Source: CAZTHK01 sp964613215
GTDB taxonomy: Bacteria; Krumholzibacteriota; Krumholzibacteriia; Krumholzibacteriales; CAZTHK01
Direction of reading: 5' to 3'
DNA: 64,000 bases
Assembly: GCA_964613215.1 (NCBI GenBank)
Contig: CAZTHK010000016.1
Coordinates: 33,218-97,217 of the forward strand
The notes under the pieces were generated by a model, which was not told where the DNA came from, did no database searches, and saw nothing but the letters and a program-made list of their open reading frames with translations. Numbering within the stretch: position 1 is the stretch's first letter; every line of letters begins with the position of its first letter. Positions 52,905-62,600 of this stretch are shown here, one piece after another. Both the position numbers and the translations under genes were made by a program.

Positions 52905-53948
52905 ATGAACAGGAAAAGAGGCAGGGTGGTATTTCTGGTTCATCCCAGAGACCATCGAGATATAGAGGAAGCGTACTGGTGGGGACGTATTGTACCACCG
53001 CCCATAGTTGATTTTTTCATGAAGAGATTGAAGGGTAAGATGGGCTATACCATCTGCGAGAAGGTAGACATCTACCGGAAGCTGGATCTTTACCTGGTGG
53101 GTATCAATCTCAAGATCCATAAATTGATCGGTGACAAGAGCCTTAAATCGCTCAAACTGGTCAGGAGTAGGATAATGGAATCGGTGATGTACTCTCAGCA
53201 GGAGCTGGGGGCGGGTGTAATAGGGCTGGGTGCCCTGACTGCTTCGGTTACAGGCGGGGGAAGCTGGCTGGAGAAACAGAAGGAGGTATATGCCACCATA
53301 ACCAACGGAGGAAGTGTAACCGCCATGATAGCGGAGGATGGCCTGAGGGAGATCATCGCCAGATCGGGGATCAAGCACCCCCGGGTCGCCATAGTAGGGA
53401 CTTACGGAGTTATTGGAACCGCTCTCAGCAGGATGCTGTGTGAAGAATACCCCCTGATCATGATGGGAAGAAACCGGGTGAGGCTGGAGAGGCTGTACCG
53501 CTCCCTCCAGAGGAAGGGTACCATATCCACCAGCATGGAATCACTGAGGGAGGCGGATATAGTGATTACCGTAACTAACAGCCCCGAAACCTTCGCCAGG
53601 GCTGAATATTTCAAGGAGGGGGCTATCATCTACGATATAGCCCAGCCCCCCAATGTCAAGAGATCACTGCTGGAGGAGAGGCCCGATATAGTCAGAATAG
53701 ACGGTGCCTTTGTTGATATACCGGGGATAGATATCTCATTCGATATGAGAACCGGCAGGGGCAGAACCTTCGCCTGCCTGGTGGAAACCATTCTGATCGC
53801 CCTGGAGGATATGGAGGGAGACTTCTGTGGGGAGTTGAAGCTGGATCAGATAGAGAGATTCCGGGAGGTCTGCCGGAAGTATGGGTTTGCCCATTCCCCC
53901 TTTACCCAGTACGGTGAACCGCTGGATTATGATAAGTTAGCAAGATAA
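52905..53948 (+). CDS. Acyl-ACP-reductase-like (AAR-type) Rossmann protein
   Basis: 347 residues. Central segment QQELGAGVIGLGALTASVTGGG, then TITNGGSVTAMIA, then a Rossmann loop VAIVGTYGVIGTALSRML and GRNRVRLERLYRSL. This order (GLGA-T-S, a TTGNS/T-A-like stretch and a GxxGxxG fold) is that of cyanobacterial long-chain acyl-ACP reductases, which reduce acyl thioesters to aldehydes with NADPH. I see no close relation to the C-terminal R domain of NRPSs. Shikimate-dehydrogenase-like proteins share the Rossmann part, so the call is moderate. It is the last plus-strand gene of the cluster, 31 nt after the SDR, and the pair could act on the acyl or peptidyl thioester. Confidence 0.6.
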   Translation: MNRKRGRVVFLVHPRDHRDIEEAYWWGRIVPPPIVDFFMKRLKGKMGYTICEKVDIYRKLDLYLVGINLKIHKLIGDKSLKSLKLVRSRIMESVMYSQQELGAGVIGLGALTASVTGGGSWLEKQKEVYATITNGGSVTAMIAEDGLREIIARSGIKHPRVAIVGTYGVIGTALSRMLCEEYPLIMMGRNRVRLERLYRSLQRKGTISTSMESLREADIVITVTNSPETFARAEYFKEGAIIYDIAQPPNVKRSLLEERPDIVRIDGAFVDIPGIDISFDMRTGRGRTFACLVETILIALEDMEGDFCGELKLDQIERFREVCRKYGFAHSPFTQYGEPLDYDKLAR

Positions 53949-53994
53949 GTTCAATGCTGATTGAACCCGGGGGGATACTGACCTGGTTCAATCA
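53949..53994. repeat. Overlapping inverted repeats between convergent genes
   Basis: GTTCAAT (53949-53955), ATTGAAC (53960-53966) and GTTCAATCA (53986-53994) form two alternative hairpins: GTTCAAT/ATTGAAC with a 4-nt loop, or TGATTGAACC/GGTTCAATCA (53958-53967 with 53985-53994) with a 17-nt loop. They lie right after the AAR-like stop and before the 3' end of the minus-strand radical SAM gene. A bidirectional transcription end is likely although no T-run is present. Confidence 0.5.
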
Positions 53995-54037
53995 GAGTAT
54001 GCAATGCTGCCCCATGCCGGTGTTGCATTCAACTGAA

Positions 54038-55993
54038 TCAGCTACGGTAGTGGCTGTGGTGGAATACCTTCTCCCAGGAGAATTTTATTGGGATCTTGTC
54101 GGTCCTCTTCCCCGATATGAAGGTGAGGGGAGGGGGTTTTTCAGGCAGCACCAGGTTTATCATCATCTCGCCCTGGCGTAGTATCAGGGCCTTATCATCC
54201 AGTTCATCCAGGTGCTCTCCAAGTTGTTCCGGTGAAATATGGGGCAGTTTCTCCTCCAGGCCGGAGAGTGTTCCGGGTTTCTCCAGGATTTTGAGCAATT
54301 CAATCTCTTCAGAATCCAGCTGGTGTTGCACCGCCACATCACCCCTGGAGTCGTAGACCATTTCCCGGCCGTCCCGGCTGTAAAAGTACAGTGCCGGTTT
54401 CTCCTGCTCCCCGGGATCGAACCACCGGTCGATCCAGCGGTTGATTTCACCCTTCAGACGGTGGAAGTAATCGAAAAGGCCCCGGTAGTAGGGGAGGGAT
54501 GTATTGGTGTTCATGAACAGAATGGCCAGGCGGTCTGTGATATCATTATCCAGGGGGTAAATCATCTCATACCAGTCATAGGGTTTCAGATTTAGACCGA
54601 ATTCGCCGGGATGGTAAAAATAGTAGTTGTCCCGTTCGAAGATCACCGGGGATACATAGTAGGGGGGTGGAAGATGCAGCACCCGGGGTATTATCTCCAG
54701 ATAACGCCGGTATGTATCCCCTGACTCTCCTGGAATTCCCACCAGAAAAAGCCAGGCCGGATGGACGTCTGCCAGCAGGCAGTTCTTCATGAACATTATA
54801 TTCGAAAATACGGAGGTACCCTTCCCGGCCAGCTTGAGTGATGAGGTGGAGAGGCACTCTATCCCCGAGCTAACCGCCTTGACCCCGGCTGTGGAGATTG
54901 AACGGAGTTCCTCCCTGTCCATGGTGGCCCTGACTTCGTAAAGAAGGGTGGTATGGGGGGGAGTTTTAATTCGGGGGAATACCTCCCGGGGATAGTTCTT
55001 CGGCATGATGATATCGGTGGCCATGAATATCCTGCACCGGGGAGCATATCTGAGTACCGAATTGATTGTTTTTACCGCCAGACCGGGATTCATTACCTGA
55101 GAGCGGAGGGTGGCGCTGTCCATCCCGCAGAAGGAACACCTGCTCTTCTCTCCCCACCAGCAGCCTCTGGAGGTTTCGAACAGAAGAACCGGATTTATAT
55201 TCTCCCCTTTGAGCTTACCGTCCAGAGACCGGAAGAAGTCATCATAATCTATCTCGATCTCTGTGTTGATATTTAGCTCTTCACCCTTGAGCTCCTCCGC
55301 CGGGCGGTTATGATGAGTGCCCCCCGGCCGGCAGTTGGAAGGGGAGAACACCCCCCTTATCCGGTGGCGTTTCTCCGGTTCTCCATCCAGGGTATGACGG
55401 ATGAAACGGGGAAAACTCTTAAGAGAGGGACCGGAGAAGGTAAAGTCGATGGATTGGATATTCTTCACTATCTCCTCTCCCATGGGGGGAAGGCAGTTGG
55501 ACCCGCCCATTATCACGGTACAATTGCTGTTTTCCTGCTTTATCCGGTTGGCCAGCGAGATGCTGGACAGGTTCTGGGATATCATGGATGAGAATCCCAC
55601 CAGGTCAGCCCGGTGGGGTTGATAGGTCTCCATTATCCGGTCCAGAAATTCATCCAGCCTGCTTCGCTTTTCCAGAAGGGCTTTCTTAAGCTCTCTGAAC
55701 TTTCTTCCGGGAAAGTAGCGGTTCAGAAAGAGGCCGGATACATCCTCTCCCCCCGGAAATGCGGTATGCTTGAAGAACCATTCTCCGATACCGGTGGCTA
55801 CTATCTCGTTGGAGAAGGAGATCCTCTCCGAAAGCTCCACCCCCAGGAATGAGGCGAAATCGTGGTTGAGGTAAAGTATTTCAGTGTCCATCTGTTCACC
55901 CAGCCGGGCGCGAAGGATCCCCCTGATCTGGGTAAGAACAAAGGAGGGTTGGCCACACCGGAAAAAGGGCATATTTACAAGCAGGATTTTCAT
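54038..55993 (-). CDS. B12-binding radical SAM protein, RiPP-maturation C-methyltransferase type (1)
   Basis: 651 residues, read right to left from ATG at 55993, with GGAG 8 nt upstream. The N-terminus MKILLVNMPFF and a cobalamin-type Rossmann region (DLVGFSSMISQNLSS, TVIMGGSNCLPPMGEE) are followed by the radical SAM core: FETSRGCWWGEKSRCSFCGMD, a CX7CX2C cluster motif. The phrases GIECLSTSSLKLAGKG and the PPYYVSPVIFERDNYYF region are typical of the family called RiPP maturation radical SAM protein 1. The last 90 residues look like a winged-helix or PqqD-like domain. Such enzymes methylate unactivated carbons of peptides. A longer frame to 56248 overlaps the next gene and lacks support. It is 26 nt behind the 56020 gene and probably cotranscribed with it. 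Confidence 0.8.
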   Translation of the reverse strand: MKILLVNMPFFRCGQPSFVLTQIRGILRARLGEQMDTEILYLNHDFASFLGVELSERISFSNEIVATGIGEWFFKHTAFPGGEDVSGLFLNRYFPGRKFRELKKALLEKRSRLDEFLDRIMETYQPHRADLVGFSSMISQNLSSISLANRIKQENSNCTVIMGGSNCLPPMGEEIVKNIQSIDFTFSGPSLKSFPRFIRHTLDGEPEKRHRIRGVFSPSNCRPGGTHHNRPAEELKGEELNINTEIEIDYDDFFRSLDGKLKGENINPVLLFETSRGCWWGEKSRCSFCGMDSATLRSQVMNPGLAVKTINSVLRYAPRCRIFMATDIIMPKNYPREVFPRIKTPPHTTLLYEVRATMDREELRSISTAGVKAVSSGIECLSTSSLKLAGKGTSVFSNIMFMKNCLLADVHPAWLFLVGIPGESGDTYRRYLEIIPRVLHLPPPYYVSPVIFERDNYYFYHPGEFGLNLKPYDWYEMIYPLDNDITDRLAILFMNTNTSLPYYRGLFDYFHRLKGEINRWIDRWFDPGEQEKPALYFYSRDGREMVYDSRGDVAVQHQLDSEEIELLKILEKPGTLSGLEEKLPHISPEQLGEHLDELDDKALILRQGEMMINLVLPEKPPPLTFISGKRTDKIPIKFSWEKVFHHSHYRS

Positions 55994-56019
55994 ATCAGAT
56001 TCTCCGGAATTGCATGGGA

Positions 56020-57900
56020 TCATGCCTTGATATATTTGTGAAAAAGGCGGCCCTTTCTCTGAAGCCCGGATAGTATCTTCTCCAGGTTCTTTCTGTCGTA
56101 GCCGTCGATTACCAGGCTGAAGAGCCTGTTTCTCTCCTCTATGATCAGGTCCCGCTCCAGCAGGCCGGATACAATGCCGGAAATTTGATTCCGGTCCATT
56201 CCGGACAGGGCTTGTCTGAGCGATTCTTCCGTCTGAGGCAGGTTGCACAGGGAGAGCAGCTGCTCCTCTTCAGGGGTGGGATGAAATACCCGCTTTTCGC
56301 CGTATCTGGTATCCCGGATAAGCCTTTCCTCCTCCCCGGTAAATATATAAAGACCGGGGAATTCTTCCAGGTTTTCCGTCACCCACTTGCCCTTCCACAT
56401 GTTTATCTTCTCCTGCAATTTGCCGAAGTAGCGGGCCAGCAGTCTAAACCTCCGGCTGGTGTAGTTTCTGTCTTCATAGTAATAGGAGAAGTCCCTGGAA
56501 AAGCTGTCAGAGTATGGGAAAGAGTATTGATAGGGGCTGAAGGGGTGAAGGTCCAGGTCATATTTTTCGCTCTCCATCCAGTAGGTGCTGTACCGGTCGA
56601 AACGTACCGGGGTAACCACGATAGGGGGGATAAGGTGAACCAGCTTTGGAATCACCTCCAGCAGGTATTCGTACATATCCCCGGTCATGCCGGGAAAGCC
56701 GATCATCAGGTTCCAGCCGGCCAGAATTCCGTGTTTCATACAGAGTTCCATGGTTCCGAGGCACTGAAAGGCATCCACCCCCTTGTTCATCAATTCATGA
56801 ACACCGGTGCAGAATGTTTCTATACCCGGCTGAATCCTTCTGATCCCCGATTCGGCCAGCCCCTTTATCTGCTCCTCATCGAAGTCGGCTCTTACCTCGT
56901 AGCTTATCGATATCCCCCCGGGATTGTGGATGAAGGGAACCACCTTCTCCCGGTAATTTGCCGGCATAACATTATCCACCATCTCGATCTCGGTCTGATA
57001 CCTCTCCAGGCTGGTATTTATCTCCTCTATGGCCAGGCTGGGTTTCTTGACCCTGTATTTCAGCTGGTCTTCGTTGAGTCCGCAGAACTTGCACCTTCTC
57101 CAGTAACAGCCCCTGGATGTTTCCATCAGTATCCTGGGCTTTACCTTCTGCTCCAGGCCGTGCCGGTGCAAGCTATCGAAGAAATCATCATAATCGAGTG
57201 TCAGGGGACGGTTTATATCCAGTTCGGGGGCGAGGATCCCCACCTCATCATGGTTGTTTTCTGTAAAAACGCCATCGATCTTCTCTTCCCCTCCATCTCC
57301 CTTAATTATAGATTCCACCAGTTGCGGAAATGATATAAGCCCCGATCCCGAGTTTACATAATCAACATGGGGGTAGTTCCGGCTGAGGGCCCGTCCCATC
57401 TCCTTGTAAAGGGTGGCGCCCCCCAGTACGGTAATAATATCCGGATTCGCCGATTTCAGGTGGCGGCAGCAGGCCATGGAGGGCATGGTGGAGAAGGTAC
57501 AGTTCATTCCCACCAGGTCATAGGATGAAAGATCGTATTTGCCAATTGTTTCCCCGATGAATTCATCCAGTTGACTGATTCTGGAGGTGATCTCCCTGCG
57601 GAACGGTTCCTTCTCCCTTCCGGGATAGAATCTGGAGAGGTATTCCTTGCTGTTATCCTCGATACCGGGGAAGGCCGCAGTGCGGAAGATCCAGTCATTT
57701 ATGAAGGTATAGGTGGAATCGCTGTGGATCCTGAGATAGAGATCCGGACCGAATTCATTGTAGAAATCGTGGTTTATGTAGAATATCTTAACCTCCACCA
57801 CCTCTCCCGGAATCTCCTTCAGCCGGGCTTTTATCTGGGTGAGGCCCAGGGAGGGAAGCTGGGGTGAGAGGAAGGGCATGGATAGAAGGGCAATTTTCAA
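56020..57900 (-). CDS. B12-binding radical SAM protein, RiPP-maturation C-methyltransferase type (2)
   Basis: 626 residues, start TTG at 57900 with GGAG 8 nt upstream on the minus strand. It is a paralogue of the 54038 gene with the same layout: MKIALLSMPFL, SYDLVGMNCTFSTMPS, ITVLGGATLYKEMG, METSRGCYWRRCKFCGLN, IRRIQPGIETFCTGVHELMNKG, WNLMIGFPGMTGDMYEYL. The cluster motif is CX4CX2C, three residues shorter than in the neighbour. The C-terminal domain (TPEEEQLLSLCNLPQTEESL onward) is again helix-turn-helix-like. First gene of a two-gene minus-strand operon; no RiPP precursor with a ribosome site was found in the 540 bp upstream. Function on the NRPS product is possible but unproven. Confidence 0.8.
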   Translation of the reverse strand: MKIALLSMPFLSPQLPSLGLTQIKARLKEIPGEVVEVKIFYINHDFYNEFGPDLYLRIHSDSTYTFINDWIFRTAAFPGIEDNSKEYLSRFYPGREKEPFRREITSRISQLDEFIGETIGKYDLSSYDLVGMNCTFSTMPSMACCRHLKSANPDIITVLGGATLYKEMGRALSRNYPHVDYVNSGSGLISFPQLVESIIKGDGGEEKIDGVFTENNHDEVGILAPELDINRPLTLDYDDFFDSLHRHGLEQKVKPRILMETSRGCYWRRCKFCGLNEDQLKYRVKKPSLAIEEINTSLERYQTEIEMVDNVMPANYREKVVPFIHNPGGISISYEVRADFDEEQIKGLAESGIRRIQPGIETFCTGVHELMNKGVDAFQCLGTMELCMKHGILAGWNLMIGFPGMTGDMYEYLLEVIPKLVHLIPPIVVTPVRFDRYSTYWMESEKYDLDLHPFSPYQYSFPYSDSFSRDFSYYYEDRNYTSRRFRLLARYFGKLQEKINMWKGKWVTENLEEFPGLYIFTGEEERLIRDTRYGEKRVFHPTPEEEQLLSLCNLPQTEESLRQALSGMDRNQISGIVSGLLERDLIIEERNRLFSLVIDGYDRKNLEKILSGLQRKGRLFHKYIKA

Positions 57901-58494
57901 TCTTCGGGCTCCGGATTGAGTTTGTTGGAAAATTACTGAAAAACGGGATTCATTCTACAGGCTTATTGGCCCCGTTTTCAACAGTTAATCTTTACTATTT
58001 TCTTTATTTTTAAAGAAATAAACAGAATTTATATCCCGGATAATTTATAAGAGCATCGGTTATCTTTGGCAGGTTCGACCTGTTCGAAGAATTAACAAAA
58101 CCAGCCATATGAAAATATGAAGAGGTTTGAACTCTCACCCGCAGGGTCCGTTCGTTTTACCGGTTGAGCTTTGATAATTAAAATAAGTTGTCCGCAAATT
58201 ACGCCGGGTCTCAAATAAACATAATATTCAGAAGGGAGAGTTGGCTTTGTTTAATCAACTTAAATAATTATAATGGAAAAAGTTATGACGTAAGATATGA
58301 TTTATCTAATTCCGTTTCGAAAATAAACCCGGGAAATCCCTGTAACTTCTGGAATTGACCATATGCCGGATTTATGCTATAATGATTATGAAATATACCG
58401 CCGGTTGCCTGTTGAGGTGACGGCGTTAAATCGGGGGAGGTGAGTGAAATCACCTTCGAGAGTTAATTCGCATCCTTTGGTAAGGGGGGATAGA
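57901..58494. other. Divergent intergenic region
   Basis: 594 bp between the minus-strand radical SAM operon and the plus-strand CBM20 gene. It is AT-rich and holds the sigma-70 promoter at 58355-58383. An isolated GAAGGGAGAG followed by TTG (about 58231-58267) encodes only eight codons. A 32-codon minus-strand frame (58010-58108) has no ribosome site. The inverted pair CAGGTTCGACC/TGTTCGAA near 58070-58088 is short. No RNA gene was recognised. Confidence 0.45.
58355..58383 (+). promoter_or_regulatory. Consensus sigma-70 promoter of the CBM20 gene
   Basis: TTGACC, exactly 17 nt, TATAAT. Five of six -35 bases and all -10 bases agree with the consensus. It is the best housekeeping-type promoter in the window, about 105 nt before the gene start. 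Confidence 0.8.
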
Positions 58495-59331
58495 ATGAGA
58501 AGAGTGTTAATTGCTCTGGCCTCATGTGTTTTTGTGCTTTCCCTGGCAACCGCATCCTATGGTGAGATAGGATGGGCCGGAAACATCTGGCCAGTTCACG
58601 GTAATACTGTGGCTGACAACGCAGATGTTAATGTGTATTTTCAGATCTGGAAAGACGGGGTAACCGGAGACACAGGCCAGGGTGCCGGTATATCGGCTAC
58701 CCTGTATTATGGACCTCAGACAGGACCGTATACCCCTGTTGAGATGACCTTCAACACCGATGTAGGTAATAACGATGAGTATATTGCTGCTATTCCCAGC
58801 AGCGCTCTTTCCGGAAATTCGGAGATCTGGTTTTACTGTGAAGCTTACGATTCCACCGATGCTTCCACCTACAGCGGGGCAAAGGATCAGAATGGGAATG
58901 ATCCGCCGTTCAAACTGAACATAACAGAGGTTCTGGATCAGGATGTAACAGTATGGTTTACACTGTGCTTCCCGCCGGATGTCGATCCGGGCGGCGATGT
59001 ATGCATAACCGGAGATCATGCTGAACTGACCAACTGGGGTGACGGCGTGGTTATGAGCCAGCCGTGTCCTGAATCCAGTCCGAAGTTTTTCCAGGTTTCG
59101 GTTACTTTCGCGGCAGGGAGTAATCCCTATGTGGAGTACAAATACAGGAAGGACAATTGTGGCACCTGGGAAAGTACCGGGAATCACACCATTAACATCG
59201 ACGATTCGAATTCGACCTACATAATTCCCAATATCGATCACTGGGAATACTATGACGGTGAGGATTGCCCGCCATGCGGGGTCGGAACAGATGATCCCAG
59301 CTGGGGTAATATCAAGAGCCTGTACGAATAA
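58495..59331 (+). CDS. Secreted starch-binding protein with CBM20-like domain
   Basis: 278 residues from ATG 58495, chosen because AAGGGGGG lies 6 nt ahead and the protein then opens with a standard signal peptide (MRRVLIALASCVFVLSLATASYG). A GTG at 58444 would add 17 residues. N-terminal half (about 25-150): a beta-rich domain (WAGNIWPVHGNTVADNADVN) of a kind found before amylase modules. C-terminal half (about 160-260): DVTVWFTLCFPP, CITGDHAELTNWGDG, YVEYKYRKDNCGTWES, features of CBM20 starch-binding domains (a conserved Trp and the KYxxxxxxxxxWE region). No catalytic domain, so it is likely a glucan-binding accessory to the GH57-like enzyme encoded next. A terminator follows. Confidence 0.72.
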   Translation: MRRVLIALASCVFVLSLATASYGEIGWAGNIWPVHGNTVADNADVNVYFQIWKDGVTGDTGQGAGISATLYYGPQTGPYTPVEMTFNTDVGNNDEYIAAIPSSALSGNSEIWFYCEAYDSTDASTYSGAKDQNGNDPPFKLNITEVLDQDVTVWFTLCFPPDVDPGGDVCITGDHAELTNWGDGVVMSQPCPESSPKFFQVSVTFAAGSNPYVEYKYRKDNCGTWESTGNHTINIDDSNSTYIIPNIDHWEYYDGEDCPPCGVGTDDPSWGNIKSLYE

Positions 59332-59347
59332 CAGGCTGCTACATTCG

Positions 59348-59399
59348 GGGGATTCCTTCATGCCAGCGGCATGGGGGATTCCCCTGTTTTTATCTTTTT
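59348..59399 (+). terminator. Rho-independent terminator after the CBM20 gene
   Basis: Nested stem: outer GGGGATTCC pairing with GGATTCCCC (one mismatch), inner CATGCC / GGCATG with loop AGC, then TGTTTTTATCTTTTT. It suggests the CBM20 gene is its own transcription unit. Confidence 0.85.
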
Positions 59400-59603
59400 G
59401 CACGGAAGGCGCTGTCCGGACGGAAGCCGGAGAAGAGTTGCAGGGAGTACCCGGATCACACATTCGGGGGAATCGGCCCGGGGATGTTTTCTTGTCGAAT
59501 TGCAAAGATGGAATTTATTGATTGTTCATATCTCAAGTGGAAATGATCAACTCTTAATTGCTACGGGTTCCCCACATATTCTCCCCGCAGGAGTGAAGTA
59601 AAT

Positions 59604-62600
59604 ATGAGAAATAAGATATCCAGGTATGGTAATATTCCAGCCGGAATTCTGATTCTGGTGGTATTCATGTTCATTCTTGCAGACCCGGGGGGGGCGGACC
59701 GGCCGGTGGAGACGGGTGACAAGGTGATCCTCTCCGGAACGGCGGGCAGGATTGCTGATGAGCAAATCAAGTGGAAGAGAAGTGATGTAATAGCTATAGA
59801 CCGGGTGGGGGATGTTCCCGGCCGGCAGGCGGGAGCGGATATCCTTGCTCTCTATTTAAAGCTGAGAGAGGGGAGGATCAGCCTGAGGGTGAGTATGGCC
59901 TGTATGACCGGCCCTGCTACCGGACGTGATCTTCTCCGCAGTGCCGGCACCTCGGTTATGGTTTTCATGGATTATATGGAGGGGGGTTCTGACCGGCTCC
60001 CCGGGCTAGCCGCTGACAGAACTTCGATTCAGTGGGAAGAAGCGGTTACCTTCACCCCCTTTGCTGAAAAGGGGCTGGAGAGATCGGTCAGATTGAAGGG
60101 TGGAGATCTTCAATTGTCAACCTCTCCCGCTGTGGCGGTTCTGAACCGCCGGGGGGAGTATTTCCATGCGGAGATTTCAGCTTCCGATGATTTTCTTAGA
60201 TTCCTGAGGGAACGTGATAAGGATATTAAACCGGACGGCTCTTTCAGTAGCAGTGATAATGCAGGGATCAAACTCGAGGTGGTTGCCATCTCCGGGGGTG
60301 AGGTGGCAGACCGCCTGGTGGGAAGTACCCTGGATCCCGCCGGAAAGGCTAACTGTGCCTTTGTCCATCATGGCAACCAGGGTCTGGCCTACAGCAATGT
60401 GTTCTACGGAAGATCGGAGGATATGGGGGGAAGCGGTTTCGATGAAACCCTGGAGATACACGAATCCACCTCCATCCCCGGTAATTTCCACCTCTGCGGA
60501 CCACTCCAGACTTCTGCAGAGTGGGACCGCAACAACGGTGATCCCAACGATTTCAATGGATGGCTGGCGTCGGGTGTGTCGGCCGGGTGGTGCGGCATGG
60601 TCTCATCCGCCTACGGCCAGCATATCATGCCCTTCGTTCAGGATGAGATGAACGACTGGGCGGTGGATATCCAGACCCAGATGACAGATACCAGGTATGG
60701 CTACTATCCCAGGGTAGCCTGGGTCCCCGAGAGGGTATGGCTGAATCCCTTCTCCTATCCCAGCGCCGGAGTCAACGATGATATCACCGATAACTGGGAG
60801 AGTCACGGGGTATGGGCGGTTATTCTGGATGATGATGTGCACTGCCAGGGCTATGATAATCATCAGATTCATACCATCAGCGGAAGCACCCTGAAGGTAA
60901 TCCCCCGGGACCGCAATTTCACCGGAAACATAGTAGGAGGTAACGGCAACGCCGCCCTGCAGATCCTTACCGATATGGCCAACTCGGGGGTGGGACAGTA
61001 CCGGATAGCCTGTTATGCGGAGGACTGGGAGGCGGCTGCTGAGATGGGTTCCTGGGCGGGGGATACCCCCGATGCCAAGGAGACCTACGACTGGTTTATC
61101 AACAAGTGTTCCTCCGAAAGTGCCTGGATAAATGTCTGGAAGGTTGCCGATGCGGTATCCAATCCCGATTTCCAGGGCAGCAGCTCGATGAATATCATCT
61201 ACGGTACCTATCAGGAGATAGGGGGGACCGATGGATACGGAGGGGGCAACAACGGATGGTATACTCACTGGGCAGGCTATGTGCCATACGCCAACGGAGG
61301 CGACGGCGACGGCAACTGCGACCCTGCCAGAGGAGGCAACTGCAAGGACTTCGGTACCCTCTGGAACGATGCGTACAGTGCCCTGATGGCCGCCCCCGAA
61401 AATAACATATCGCAGGCCGGATGGTACGTGCTTATGACCAACCTGCACGAGACCGGCTGGCACGATGGGATGGGAGGGGATATAAGCGGCTGGGAGCTGA
61501 AGTATTCAGGTCATATCAAGAATGCCTCCATGTATGCGGAGGCGGCCCACTGGGCCAACGGAGAGTACGCCAGTACCACCGGAGCCTACTTTTCCGATAT
61601 AGACAACGACGGTTACCAGGAGCTGGTAATGCACAACGACAGGGTTTTCGCCATATTCGAGGGGATAGGGGGCAGGGCGGTAAACATATTTGCCAGAGGG
61701 AGTGACTATAATCACTCCATTGTAGGAGTTGACAATGCCTACTGGGCCGGAACCACAGCAGATTATAACGATGTCAACCATGTGGGAGCCTTCAGTGATG
61801 TGGGGCCCAACTATCAGTACAGCATATACGATATAGAGATAGAACAGAGCTCGGGAGACACGGTGGAGGTGGTGCTGAGTTACCAGAATGTGAGCAAGAG
61901 GGTGAGGTTGATAGAGGGCGATCCTTATCTTGATGTAGTTTATCAGGTGGGTCCCTCAACCCAGTATATTAAAACAGGTTATTCTCCGGGGCTGGTTGAC
62001 CTGGTATGGAATGCACAGATGGACAGGCTATGGGTGGGTGATGCCGCCTACATGGGGCAGCGCAATCCCAACAATGGCGCCACCGCCGCTCTGATTCTGG
62101 GTGGAGGGGGCGCAGGGCACAACTTCGACTTCTCCGCCAGGATAATGAAGGGGGATGAGATCTATGCGGAGGGGGTGTTCGAATTCCTGCTGTATGCCGG
62201 TAAGACCAGTGCTCCCGATCAATCGGGAGAGATAACAGAGCTGCGGAATCTGGCCAGTGCGCTCACCGATACCATAGGGCCGGATGTTCTGAGTTCGCTC
62301 TACTATCCCGGAACCGACAAACTCAAGATAGAATTCAATCAGGTGGTCCAGTATTCCAACTTCGATGTTACCGGTGTATCGGTGGATGATAATGACGATG
62401 GAGCAGCTGAGTTGACCCTGTCTTCAGGAACCACGGTGTTGGAGGATTCGGATGGTTATACCATTACCCTCCAGCTGACCTCAGCGGACGCTTCCGCCCT
62501 GGAGGGGCTGGATACATCGACGCTGGAACTGATGATGTCAGTGGGTACGGCGGAGGATCAGGCCGGCAACGGAAACCTTCCCATAACCAACCGGGATGAC

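Noticed and set aside
55994..56248. 85-residue extension of the first radical SAM protein
   Set aside because: It overlaps the end of the other radical SAM gene in another frame. ATG at 55993 has GGAG and gives the family start MKILLVNMPF.
56185..57333. 382-residue plus-strand frame
   Set aside because: It is the antisense of the second radical SAM gene, which has clear motifs and a ribosome site.
58010..58108. 32-residue minus-strand frame (MAGFVNSSNRSNL...) as a RiPP precursor for the radical SAM pair
   Set aside because: No Shine-Dalgarno, no leader-like motif and AT-rich surroundings. Position and strand would fit, so it is recorded, but support is too thin.
58522..59505. 327-residue minus-strand frame opposite the CBM20 gene
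   Set aside because: The plus strand has a promoter, ribosome site, signal peptide and terminator; the minus frame crosses that terminator and shows no domain.
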